NCBI GenBank assembly: GCA_029859085.1
Contig: JAOUDU010000041.1
Location: 1 to 10,977, forward strand
DNA: 10,977 bases
Origin: Gammaproteobacteria bacterium
Lineage (GTDB): Bacteria; Pseudomonadota; Gammaproteobacteria; Pseudomonadales; Halieaceae
Direction: 5' to 3'
A program made the position numbers and the translations under genes. The notes beneath the pieces are model-generated. The model ran no database searches and was not told where the DNA came from. It worked only from the letters and a program-made list of their open reading frames with translations. Of the stretch, positions 1 to 6,087 are shown one piece after another. Numbering within the stretch: the first letter of the stretch is position 1; every line of letters begins with the position of its first letter.

Positions 1-150
1 GGCGCGCAGCCGCGGGTTATCCTCGGGCAGGGCGCCCTGTTTCGCCGCCACCACCAGCTCGCGAATCAGCTTGGTGAACATCTTGCCGCGCTTCGCGTCC
101 TGGGCGGCCTTGCGGTGCTTGATATTTGCCCATTTACTGTGACCGGCCAT
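1..150 (-). CDS. yebC: YebC/PmpR family protein, N-terminal part only
   Basis: The reverse strand from the ATG at 148-150 encodes 50 codons beginning [20 protein letters not shown], the highly conserved start of YebC/PmpR (TACO1) family proteins. It continues through the basic helix to a segment ending NPRLR, and then the window ends, so most of the usual protein of about 240 residues is missing. Family members were first described as transcriptional regulators, and several are now linked to relief of ribosome stalling at proline-rich stretches. Which role applies here cannot be read from the fragment. The gene starts 34 bp after the aspS stop, behind a purine-rich GAGGGAAG ribosome-binding site, so it is very probably co-transcribed with aspS. 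In many gammaproteobacteria yebC is followed by ruvCAB, which would lie to the left of this window. Confidence 0.95.
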   Translation of the reverse strand, partial: MAGHSKWANIKHRKAAQDAKRGKMFTKLIRELVVAAKQGALPEDNPRLRA

Positions 151-162
151 AACGGTCTTCCC

Positions 163-174
163 TCTATATATAGA
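163..174 (-). promoter_or_regulatory. AT-rich 12-bp palindrome between aspS and yebC, weak internal promoter candidate
   Basis: TCTATATATAGA is a perfect palindrome inside the 34-bp aspS-yebC gap, in otherwise GC-rich surroundings. On the minus strand it offers a TATATA -10-like hexamer, but no good -35 lies 17 bp upstream within the aspS 3' end. It could be an internal yebC promoter, or simply an AT-rich spacer ahead of the yebC ribosome-binding site. Confidence 0.2.
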
Positions 175-184
175 TGGCGTTACA

Positions 185-1969
185 TCACTGCTTGTCCGCC
201 ACCTCTTCCCGGGTCTGGCGCAGGCGGATGTTCAGTTCGCGCAATTGCTGCGGGCTCACGTCGCCGGGAGCGTCGGTCAGCAGGCAGTGCGCGGTCTGGG
301 TTTTGGGGAACGCAATCACGTCGCGAATGGCCTGGGTGCCGGTCATCAACATGACCAGGCGGTCCAGGCCGAACGCCAGGCCGCCGTGGGGCGGGGCGCC
401 ATACTGGAGGGCCTTGAGCAGGAAGCCGAATTTCTCCTCCGCCTCGGCCTCGTCGATCTGGAGGATGCGGAAAACCGCCTCCTGCATGTCGCGCTGGTAG
501 ATACGGATACTGCCACCACCCAGCTCGCAGCCGTTGAGTACCATATCGTAGGCCCGCGACAGGGCGGTACCCGGGCTCGTCGCCAGCTCTTCCACGCTGC
601 CGGAGGGAGCGGTGAACGGATGGTGCAGCGGTGTCCACTTGCCAGAGCCGTCCTGCTCGAACATCGGGAAGTCGACCACCCACAACGGCGCCCAACCCTC
701 GCGCACCAGGCCCTGGTCCTCGGCAACCTTGATGCGCAGTGCGCCCAGTGCCTCGTTGACCACTTTGGCCCGGTCCGCGCCAAAAAATATAATGTCGCCG
801 TTGGCCGCCTCGAGGCGCTGCATCATCTGTGCAACGATCTCCTCGGGCATAAACTTGAGGATGGGGGACTGCAAACCGGCCACGCCCGCATCGATATCGT
901 TCACCTTGATCCAGGCGAGGCCGCGGGCACCGAATACGGATACATAGCTGGTGTAATCGTCGATTTCCTTGCGGCTGATGGTCGCGCCGCCGGGCACCTT
1001 GAGGGCAGCCACCCGCCCCTGCGGGTCGTCGGCGGGGCCGCGGAATACCTTGAACTCCACCTGCTGCATCAGGTCATCGACACTGACCAGCTCCAGCGGG
1101 ATCCGCAGGTCTGGCTTGTCGGAGCCATAGCGCTCCATGGCCTCGGCGTAGGGCATATGGGGCATCTCGGGAAGCTCCACACCCAGCACAGAGCGGAACA
1201 GCTCGCGGATCATGCGCTCGGCGATGTCCATGATGCCGGCCTCGTCCATGAAGGAGGTCTCGATGTCGATCTGGGTAAACTCCGGCTGGCGGTCGGCCCG
1301 CAGGTCCTCGTCGCGAAAACACTTGGCGACCTGGTAATAGCGGTCCAGGCCAGCCACCATCAGCAACTGCTTGAACAGCTGGGGCGACTGGGGCAGCGCG
1401 AAAAACTGGCCGGGGTGGGTCCGGCTGGGCACCAGGTAATCCCGCGCGCCCTCGGGGGTCGCCCGGGTCAGGATCGGTGTTTCGATATCCAGAAAGCCCT
1501 CGCCATCGAGGAAATTGCGCACCGCGGAGGTAATCCTGGAGCGCAGCATGAGGCGCTGCTGCATTTCCGTCCGGCGCAGGTCCATGTAGCGGTACTGCAG
1601 GCGCACCTCTTCACCGACGGCGGTGTATTCATCCAGCTGAAAGGGAGGGGTGGCTGCCTGGTTGAGGATCTCCAGCTCCTTGCCCAGCACTTCAATCGCC
1701 CCGGTTGCCATGGCCGGGTTGACAGTGGCGCCGGACCGGGCCCGCACACGGCCGGTAATCCTCAGCACATATTCACTGCGCACCCGGTCAGCCCGCTGGA
1801 AATGCTCTTCGGTATCGGGGTCGAAGACCACCTGCACGATGCCCTGCCGATCGCGCATATCGAGGAAGATCACCCCGCCGTGGTCCCGGCGCCGGTCTAC
1901 CCAGCCACACAGGGTGACCGTTTCATCGATGTTGGCTGTTCCCAAAGCGCCACAATAATGACTGCGCAT
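185..1969 (-). CDS. aspS: aspartyl-tRNA synthetase (bacterial type, possibly non-discriminating)
   Basis: This 594-residue class II synthetase activates aspartate and charges tRNA-Asp in the cytoplasm; E. coli AspRS is about 590 residues. The N-terminal OB-fold anticodon-binding domain contains [15 protein letters not shown] (residues 21-35). The catalytic core carries QSPQLFKQ (194-201), class II motif 2 [16 protein letters not shown] (218-233) and motif 3 GLAFGLDRL (about 530-538). The region between about 290 and 420 fits the bacterial-specific GAD insertion. The start MRSHYCG matches the family start closely. His30 replaces the Leu found in the discriminating E. coli enzyme, and the nearby determinant loop (S79-G80-A81) lacks the E. 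coli Lys. Both features resemble the Pseudomonas aeruginosa AspRS that also charges tRNA-Asn. The gene lies 69 bp after the fmdB-like gene and 34 bp before yebC, all on one strand, which fits an operon. Confidence 0.97.
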   Translation of the reverse strand: MRSHYCGALGTANIDETVTLCGWVDRRRDHGGVIFLDMRDRQGIVQVVFDPDTEEHFQRADRVRSEYVLRITGRVRARSGATVNPAMATGAIEVLGKELEILNQAATPPFQLDEYTAVGEEVRLQYRYMDLRRTEMQQRLMLRSRITSAVRNFLDGEGFLDIETPILTRATPEGARDYLVPSRTHPGQFFALPQSPQLFKQLLMVAGLDRYYQVAKCFRDEDLRADRQPEFTQIDIETSFMDEAGIMDIAERMIRELFRSVLGVELPEMPHMPYAEAMERYGSDKPDLRIPLELVSVDDLMQQVEFKVFRGPADDPQGRVAALKVPGGATISRKEIDDYTSYVSVFGARGLAWIKVNDIDAGVAGLQSPILKFMPEEIVAQMMQRLEAANGDIIFFGADRAKVVNEALGALRIKVAEDQGLVREGWAPLWVVDFPMFEQDGSGKWTPLHHPFTAPSGSVEELATSPGTALSRAYDMVLNGCELGGGSIRIYQRDMQEAVFRILQIDEAEAEEKFGFLLKALQYGAPPHGGLAFGLDRLVMLMTGTQAIRDVIAFPKTQTAHCLLTDAPGDVSPQQLRELNIRLRQTREEVADKQ

Positions 1970-2038
1970 AATCTGGTTTCCGTCTGGATTTTCTGGCCGG
2001 GCCCACGGCGGGCCAGGGATTAGGTGGAGCTTCTCGCC

Positions 2039-2329
2039 CTAGGCGGTGCCGGTACCGGACGGCTTGTCGCTGGCAGGGGAAGTGCTGGGGGTGCTGGAAC
2101 CGGAAGATGCAGCGCCCTCCCCGCCACCAGCCAGGTTCTTTTTGTTGCCCGTCTTGAAATCAGTCTCGTACCAGCCGCCGCCTTTCAGGCGAAAAGCCGA
2201 CGCGGATACCTTTTTCTGGAGCGAGGAGGCGCCACAGGCCGGGCAATCCTCGAGGGGCGCATCACTGATTTTCTGCAGTGCCTCAAGTTCCTTGCCACAG
2301 GCCTGGCATTGATACTCATATATCGGCAT
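2039..2329 (-). CDS. FmdB family small zinc-ribbon protein
   Basis: This 96-residue protein begins MPIYEYQC, the standard start of FmdB/CxxC_CxxC_SSSS regulatory-domain proteins. Two CxxC pairs (C8/C11 and C29/C32) form the expected single-zinc ribbon, followed by the conserved segment KKVSASAFRLKGGGWYETDF (about 40-59). The last 30 or so residues are a low-complexity Gly/Ala/Ser/Thr/Pro tail, common and variable in this family. The function is not established; family members recur next to aspS in gammaproteobacteria. A start further upstream at 2452 is possible in frame, but the extra 41 residues have no family character and would lie over the promoter, so the ATG at 2327-2329 is chosen. It is the first gene of the probable fmdB-aspS-yebC operon. 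Confidence 0.92.
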   Translation of the reverse strand: MPIYEYQCQACGKELEALQKISDAPLEDCPACGASSLQKKVSASAFRLKGGGWYETDFKTGNKKNLAGGGEGAASSGSSTPSTSPASDKPSGTGTA

Positions 2330-2382
2330 GAATTCGACCCACCAATGATCAAAAGTTCCAGCGAGAAATTTTAGAGGCGCGG

Positions 2383-2411
2383 ATTTTAACCCATGAGGGC
2401 ATAGAGGCCAA
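2383..2411 (-). promoter_or_regulatory. sigma70-like promoter of the fmdB-aspS-yebC operon
   Basis: Read on the minus strand, TTGGCC (2406-2411, 4/6 to consensus) is followed after exactly 17 bp by TAAAAT (2383-2388, 5/6). Transcription would start near 2376, giving a leader of about 47 nt before the ATG at 2329. It is the best-formed promoter candidate in the window and is correctly placed for the operon. Prediction is by eye from hexamer matches. Confidence 0.55.
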
Positions 2412-2432
2412 GCGGGGTTCACATAAACCGGA

Positions 2433-2462
2433 GGGGGACAGAACCCCCGCACCTTGCGGTGC
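2433..2462. terminator. two tandem short hairpins downstream of the HU gene
   Basis: GGGGG (2433-2437) pairs with CCCCC (2444-2448) across a 6-nt loop. Directly after it, GCACC (2449-2453) pairs with GGTGC (2458-2462) across a 4-nt loop; read on the minus strand this loop is GCAA, a stable GNRA tetraloop. No T-run follows on either strand, so this is not a canonical intrinsic terminator. It may help end or stabilise the HU transcript, which runs into it from the right. Confidence 0.35.
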
Positions 2463-2480
2463 CTTCAGGAGGGAAGCTGT

Positions 2481-2515
2481 GTTCTCCAACCCGGGCCGGG
2501 CCCGGGCGGGAGAAC
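2481..2515 (-). terminator. long GC-rich palindrome just downstream of the HU stop
   Basis: An outer stem GTTCTCC (2481-2487)/GGAGAAC (2509-2515) encloses an inner near-continuous palindrome, CCCGGGCC (2490-2497), one central G, then GGCCCGGG (2499-2506). It begins about 17 nt past the HU stop codon in the direction of HU transcription. That position suits a transcription terminator or an RNA 3'-end stabilising hairpin, but the sequence after it lacks a U-tract, so termination without Rho is uncertain. Confidence 0.45.
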
Positions 2516-2532
2516 GGGAAGCGCTACTTCAC

Positions 2533-2952
2533 TCAGGAAGAGGCGAATTCCTTCAGTTTCTTCAGGGGACGAATCTTGACCGCAATGCTCGCAGGCTTGG
2601 CCTTGAACACGGTCTCCTCACCGGTGAACGGGTTGATGCCCTTGCGCGCCTTGCGGGCGGGCTTGTTCACGGTGCTGATCTTGAGGATGCCCGGGATGGT
2701 GAATTCACCCGCGCCGCGCTTCTTGATGCTGCGCTCGATCAGCGTGTGAAGCTCGTCCATTACCGCGCCGATCTGCTTCTTGCTAAGAGCGGTGCTGTCA
2801 GCAATGCTGGCAACAATCTGGCTCTTGGTCAATTTTTCAGCGATCGGTGTGCCTTTCTTCGGCGCTGCCGCTTTTTTGGCTACTGCCTTTTTCTTGGCCG
2901 GTGCCTTCTTGGCGGGTGCCTTTTTCTTCGCTGCTGCTTTTTTAGTTGCCAT
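2533..2952 (-). CDS. HU-family nucleoid protein with histone-H1-like Lys/Ala/Pro N-terminal tail
   Basis: The 139-residue product has two parts. Residues 1 to about 34 are a highly basic low-complexity tail of KKAAAKK, KKAPAKKAPAKKK and KKAAAPKK blocks, like eukaryotic histone H1 tails and bacterial AlgP/H1-like proteins. Residues about 38-137 form a complete HU/IHF-type domain: dimerisation helices (LTKSQIVASIADSTALSKKQIGAV region), the GEFTIPGILKI strand turn, and the DNA-wrapping arm with RKGINPFTGEE, where P108 sits at the position of the intercalating proline. The function is inferred to be DNA bending and compaction in the nucleoid. Ordinary HU is about 90 residues, so the tail is an addition. 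The ATG at 2950-2952 follows a GGGAAGG ribosome-binding site at a rather long spacing. The gene is monocistronic, divergent from proS. Confidence 0.93.
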   Translation of the reverse strand: MATKKAAAKKKAPAKKAPAKKKAVAKKAAAPKKGTPIAEKLTKSQIVASIADSTALSKKQIGAVMDELHTLIERSIKKRGAGEFTIPGILKISTVNKPARKARKGINPFTGEETVFKAKPASIAVKIRPLKKLKEFASS

Positions 2953-3058
2953 TTTATTTTCAACCTTCCCTAATAAAGTGAACTGAAACGAGTGTTGAAC
3001 CAGGACTGCCCGCCTCCCCTGACCGCCGAAAACAGTGCCGCCACAAGTTACGGATGAA

Positions 3059-3087
3059 TGTATAAATCATGAAACGCTGCAATACAA
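3059..3087 (-). promoter_or_regulatory. candidate promoter for the HU gene, overlapped by an inverted repeat
   Basis: On the minus strand TTGTAT (3082-3087, 3/6) is followed after 17 bp by TATACA (3059-3064, 4/6). A start near 3052 would give a 5' leader of about 100 nt before the HU ATG. An inverted repeat, AAACGCT (3072-3078) and AGCGTTT (3087-3093) with an 8-bp centre, lies over the spacer and -35. It could be an operator, or act as a plus-strand stem followed by five Ts. Confidence 0.4.
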
Positions 3088-3158
3088 GCGTTTTTCAGGT
3101 GCGGTAACGAAAAAAGCCTGTTATTTCAGGGGTAAGGGACCTCGATCACTCTTCTCGA

Positions 3159-3199
3159 TATGATTTTAACGGGCGCGGATACGCTGGTATCGCGCACCC
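3159..3199 (+). promoter_or_regulatory. weak proS promoter candidate with hairpin at the predicted transcript start
   Basis: TATGAT (3159-3164) matches the -10 consensus at 5/6, but the sequence 17 bp upstream (GGGACC, 3136-3141) is a poor -35. Transcription would start near 3171, exactly where a hairpin begins: ATAC (3180-3183) pairs with GTAT (3187-3190) over a GCTG-like loop region, extended by an imperfect GGGCGCG/CGCGCACCC stem. The leader would be about 120 nt long. Alternative promoters closer to the gene were not evident. Confidence 0.25.
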
Positions 3200-3289
3200 C
3201 GAAAGAGTAACCCTCCGGAGCGCTGTACCCTCGCCGGGTTCGGTCGTAAACTAGCCGGCCTGTTTCAGCTGCCCGATCCGGACTCACAC

Positions 3290-4996
3290 ATGCGTACCAG
3301 TAATTTCCTCATCGCCACCCAGAAAGAGACGCCCGCCGATGCCGAGGTGATCAGCCACCAGCTGATGCTGCGCGCCGGCCTTATCCGAAAACTGGCTTCG
3401 GGACTCTATACATGGCTGCCGTTGGGGCTGCGGGTATTGCGCAGGGTAGAGGCTATCGTGCGGGAAGAGATGGACAAATCAGGCGCCCAGGAACTGAGCA
3501 TGCCGGTGATGCAACCCGCCGAGTTATGGCAGGAATCCGGCCGCTGGGAGCAGTACGGTCCCGAACTGCTGCGCATCAGGGATCGGCACGAGCGCGACTT
3601 CTGCCTGGGGCCGACCCATGAGGAGGTGATCACTGACCTGGTGCGCAACGAGATCAAGAGCTACAAGCAGCTGCCGATAAACCTCTACCAGATTCAGACC
3701 AAGGTGCGCGACGAGATCCGCCCGCGCTTTGGCATCATGCGGTCCCGGGAATTCCTGATGAAGGACGCCTACTCCTTCCATGCCAGCCAGGAGTCGCTGG
3801 AGGAGACCTACCAGGTGATGCACCAGACCTACAGCAGCATATTCACCCGGCTCGACCTCGAGTTCCGCCCCGTCATCGCCGACACCGGCAGCATAGGCGG
3901 CAGCGCGTCACACGAATTCCACGTGCTTGCGAATTCGGGCGAGGACGATATCGCCTTCAGCGACACGGGCAATTATGCCGCCAATGTCGAGATGGCCGAA
4001 GCGGTGGCACCCGGCACCCCTCGCCCCGCTCCCGCCTCGGCGCTGGCGGAAGTTGCCACCCCCGGGGTCAAATCGATCGAGGAACTTGCCAGCTTCCTGG
4101 CAGTGGATCCCGCCAGCACCGTGAAAACGCTGCTGGTGGCGGGCGAGGCGGAAGGCGAGCTCGTGGCGCTGGTGCTGCGCGGCGACCACCAGCTGAATGC
4201 GATCAAGGCCGAAAAACTGGCCGGCGTCGGCTCGCCCCTGCGCATGGCCGGCGAGGAGGAAGTGCGCCGCGCCTGCGGGGCCGGTTTCGGTTCCCTCGGT
4301 CCGGTCGGGCTGGGCATTCAACTGATTGTTGATCGCAGCGCCGCCTGCCTGGCAGATTTCTGCTGCGGTGCCAACCGGGACGGTTTCCACCTTACGGGCG
4401 CCAACTGGGAGCGGGACTGCCCGCTGGAGCGGGTGGAGGACCTGCGCAAGGTTGAAGAGGGCGACCCCAGCCCCGACGGCTCCGGCACCCTGCAGATCAA
4501 GCGCGGCATCGAGGTGGGGCATATTTTCCAGTTGGGCACCAAGTACAGCGAGGCCATGTCGGCAAAAGTGCTGGATGAGAACGGCAGGAACGTGACCATG
4601 ATCATGGGCTGCTACGGCATCGGCGTCAGCCGCATCGTGGCGGCCGCCATCGAGCAGAACCACGATGACAGCGGCATTATCTGGCCAGCCAGTATGGCGC
4701 CTTTCCAGCTGGTCATCATACCCCTGAATATGCACAAGTCTCCGGAGGTGGCGCAGTGCGCGGAGGAACTGTACCTGGCCCTGGCGGATGCCGGCGTGGA
4801 TGTTTTGATGGACGACCGCAACGAGCGGCCCGGGGTCAAGTTTGCCGACATGGAACTGATCGGCATCCCACACCGCATCGTGGTGGGCGATCGGGCGCTG
4901 GCCGACAACAATATCGAGTACAAGGGCCGCAGGGATGCCGACTCGCAACTGATCCCCCGTGGGGACATCCTCGAATTCCTCAGGCAGCGGCTTTAG
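3290..4996 (+). CDS. proS: prolyl-tRNA synthetase (bacterial type with editing domain)
   Basis: This 568-residue class IIa synthetase charges tRNA-Pro; E. coli ProRS is 572 residues. The N-terminus [20 protein letters not shown] and the adjoining motif 1 region (about 30-75) match the family closely. Motif 2 lies around residues 139-163 ([20 protein letters not shown]), with [10 protein letters not shown] just before it. Motif 3 begins at GCYGIGVSR (440-448). Residues from about 225 to 400 form the insertion (INS) domain that hydrolyses mischarged Ala-tRNA-Pro, including KTLLVAG and [15 protein letters not shown]. The C-terminal 100 or so residues are the anticodon-binding domain. The ribosome-binding site is weak (CCGGAC before the ATG), but the start is fixed by family conservation. 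The gene stands alone and is followed by a hairpin terminator. Confidence 0.97.
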   Translation: MRTSNFLIATQKETPADAEVISHQLMLRAGLIRKLASGLYTWLPLGLRVLRRVEAIVREEMDKSGAQELSMPVMQPAELWQESGRWEQYGPELLRIRDRHERDFCLGPTHEEVITDLVRNEIKSYKQLPINLYQIQTKVRDEIRPRFGIMRSREFLMKDAYSFHASQESLEETYQVMHQTYSSIFTRLDLEFRPVIADTGSIGGSASHEFHVLANSGEDDIAFSDTGNYAANVEMAEAVAPGTPRPAPASALAEVATPGVKSIEELASFLAVDPASTVKTLLVAGEAEGELVALVLRGDHQLNAIKAEKLAGVGSPLRMAGEEEVRRACGAGFGSLGPVGLGIQLIVDRSAACLADFCCGANRDGFHLTGANWERDCPLERVEDLRKVEEGDPSPDGSGTLQIKRGIEVGHIFQLGTKYSEAMSAKVLDENGRNVTMIMGCYGIGVSRIVAAAIEQNHDDSGIIWPASMAPFQLVIIPLNMHKSPEVAQCAEELYLALADAGVDVLMDDRNERPGVKFADMELIGIPHRIVVGDRALADNNIEYKGRRDADSQLIPRGDILEFLRQRL

Positions 4997-5005
4997 CTCC
5001 CCGGG

Positions 5006-5041
5006 CCGCCGGTGCAATAAGTTCGCCCGGCGGTTTGGTTT
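5006..5041 (+). terminator. intrinsic terminator of proS
   Basis: CCGCCGG (5006-5012) pairs perfectly with CCGGCGG (5027-5033) across a 14-nt loop, then TTTGGTTT follows. It begins 10 nt after the proS stop codon. The interrupted T-tract runs into the -35 of the next gene's promoter candidate. Confidence 0.65.
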
Positions 5042-5068
5042 GACAATGGTTTAGGCGGCCACCAATAT
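5040..5068 (+). promoter_or_regulatory. candidate promoter of the LuxR-type regulator gene
   Basis: A perfect -35 hexamer TTGACA (5040-5045) is followed after 17 bp by a poor -10, CAATAT (5063-5068, 3/6). A start near 5075 would leave a leader of about 32 nt. A strong -35 with a weak -10 gives low to moderate basal expression, or the true -10 may be shifted. The -35 overlaps the end of the proS terminator. Confidence 0.4.
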
Positions 5069-5106
5069 GGAACCCCGGGGCACAGGGCAGCTACCGACGA
5101 CTACGA

Positions 5107-5952
5107 ATGACCGATATACAAAAAATAAGTAAATGGAATCGGGATATTTCCAAGGCTATCGCAGCCCTTGGCAACGACCAGTTTTTCCCCATCCTGGTCC
5201 AGGCCATCCAGGGCCAGGTCAGGTTTGATTACCCGCAGGTCTGGCTGTTCCACCGGGAGCTGCCGCCCAGGGTCCTGTACCACGAGATCCCCGATCACGC
5301 CTATGCCAGCCAGGTGGACCAGTACCTGGAAGGCCCCTACAGCGAGGACCCCTTCTATCGCACCTCGATGGAACACCCCCGCTCAAAGCTTTACCGCATG
5401 TCTCGGATCACCCTGGGCAAACTCCAGCAGTCGGACTACTACCGCGGCTATTACGGCGACACCGGCACGGTGGACGAGGCCGCCTACATCGCCAAGCTGC
5501 GCGGCGGCAGCGTCATCAACCTGGACATGATGCGCCTGCCCCAGCACGGCGAGTTCACCGATGAGGAGTACGAAACCCTCTACCTGCTGGCGGAGCCGGT
5601 ATCGGAACTGCTCAAGTGCCACTCCGAGCACGACAATTTCGCGGTGACCCACCTGATCCAGCCCGGTATCGACCACCAGATCGACCTGGCCTTCCGCAAG
5701 TTCGGCGAATCAATCCTGTCACCGCGGGAAAAGGGGGTACTGGAACTCATGTTGCGGGGCTATGGCACGGACGTATCCGCCCAGCGCCTGGGAATTGCAG
5801 TGGAGACCGTGCGGCGCCACCGCAAGAGCATCTATCGCAAGCTGGATGTGAGCTCCCAGACCGACCTGTTCTCGCTCTTCATCAACTCGCTATCCTGTCT
5901 CGGCCAGGCCGCCGGCGGCGACCCGCTCAGCGTCTACATGTCGCCCCGCTAG
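5107..5952 (+). CDS. LuxR-type helix-turn-helix transcriptional regulator
   Basis: The 281-residue protein ends in a clear LuxR/GerE-type DNA-binding domain at about residues 203-262: LSPREKGVLELMLRGYGT, the turn VSAQRLGIAVETVRRHRKSI and YRKLDVSSQTDLF. The N-terminal 175 residues look like a single-domain ligand sensor of PAS/GAF-like type. The YLEGPYSEDPFYR segment (73-85) resembles a stretch seen in many orphan LuxR-family regulators, but I do not see the full set of acyl-homoserine-lactone-binding residues, so a quorum-sensing role is not supported. There is no receiver domain and no membrane segment. The start ATG has only a weak ribosome-binding site. It sits 135 bp upstream of a glutamine-synthetase-family ligase on the same strand, which is its most likely target. 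The ligand is unknown; a polyamine or related amine is an inference from that neighbour. Confidence 0.88.
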   Translation: MTDIQKISKWNRDISKAIAALGNDQFFPILVQAIQGQVRFDYPQVWLFHRELPPRVLYHEIPDHAYASQVDQYLEGPYSEDPFYRTSMEHPRSKLYRMSRITLGKLQQSDYYRGYYGDTGTVDEAAYIAKLRGGSVINLDMMRLPQHGEFTDEEYETLYLLAEPVSELLKCHSEHDNFAVTHLIQPGIDHQIDLAFRKFGESILSPREKGVLELMLRGYGTDVSAQRLGIAVETVRRHRKSIYRKLDVSSQTDLFSLFINSLSCLGQAAGGDPLSVYMSPR

Positions 5953-5972
5953 GCTCCCGGGACAGGGGCCGG

Positions 5973-6003
5973 GGGGTTAGCCGGAAATGCCGCTACAACC
6001 CTC
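5973..6003 (+). terminator. imperfect hairpin after the regulator gene
   Basis: GGGTT followed by AGC can pair with GCT, a 2-nt bulge and AACCC across a 10-nt loop, about 20 nt after the regulator stop codon. No T-tract follows, so it may attenuate rather than end transcription into the ligase gene. Confidence 0.25.
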
Positions 6004-6027
6004 CTGAAAGCTGCCCAAACTAGGGCA

Positions 6028-6063
6028 TTGAGTCACACTGGCTAAGTATGGATAGTGCGCACT
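6028..6063 (+). promoter_or_regulatory. candidate promoter and palindromic operator of the ligase gene
   Basis: TTGAGT (6028-6033, 4/6) and GATAGT (6051-6056, 4/6) are separated by 17 bp, giving a predicted start near 6063 and a leader of about 25 nt. The perfect palindrome AGTGCGCACT (6054-6063) covers the end of the -10 and the start site. A bound dimeric protein there would block RNA polymerase. The same palindrome is not present upstream of the regulator gene. Confidence 0.4.
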
Positions 6064-6087
6064 TACCGATAGACAAGCGGTGACATA

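Larger units (their letters stand above)
2953..3289. other. 337-bp divergent intergenic region between HU and proS
   Basis: No convincing ORF or RNA gene is visible here. The part nearer HU (about 3040-3130) is noticeably AT-richer than the rest of the window and holds the HU promoter candidate and an inverted repeat. The part nearer proS (about 3159-3289) holds a weak proS promoter candidate and hairpin-forming sequence. Confidence 0.7.

Noticed and set aside
245..2023. A 592-codon open frame on the plus strand opposite aspS
   Set aside because: It mirrors aspS, is His/Gly/Leu-rich without recognisable domains, and arises from GC-rich codon bias on the opposite strand.
2330..2452. N-terminal extension of the FmdB-like protein by 41 residues
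   Set aside because: The added residues have no family match, and the good promoter candidate at 2383-2411 lies inside this stretch.
2459..2986. Plus-strand open frames across the HU gene
   Set aside because: They are complementary to the Lys/Ala-rich HU reading frame, giving Phe/Leu/Ala/Cys-rich products; this is a mirror of the tail codons, not a membrane protein.
3908..5017. A 369-codon minus-strand frame opposite proS
   Set aside because: It lies wholly over the conserved proS sequence and its own translation shows no domain character.
5107..5952. Acyl-homoserine-lactone quorum-sensing receptor
   Set aside because: The C-terminal HTH is LuxR-type, but I cannot see the full set of conserved autoinducer-pocket residues, and no LuxI-type synthase is present nearby.
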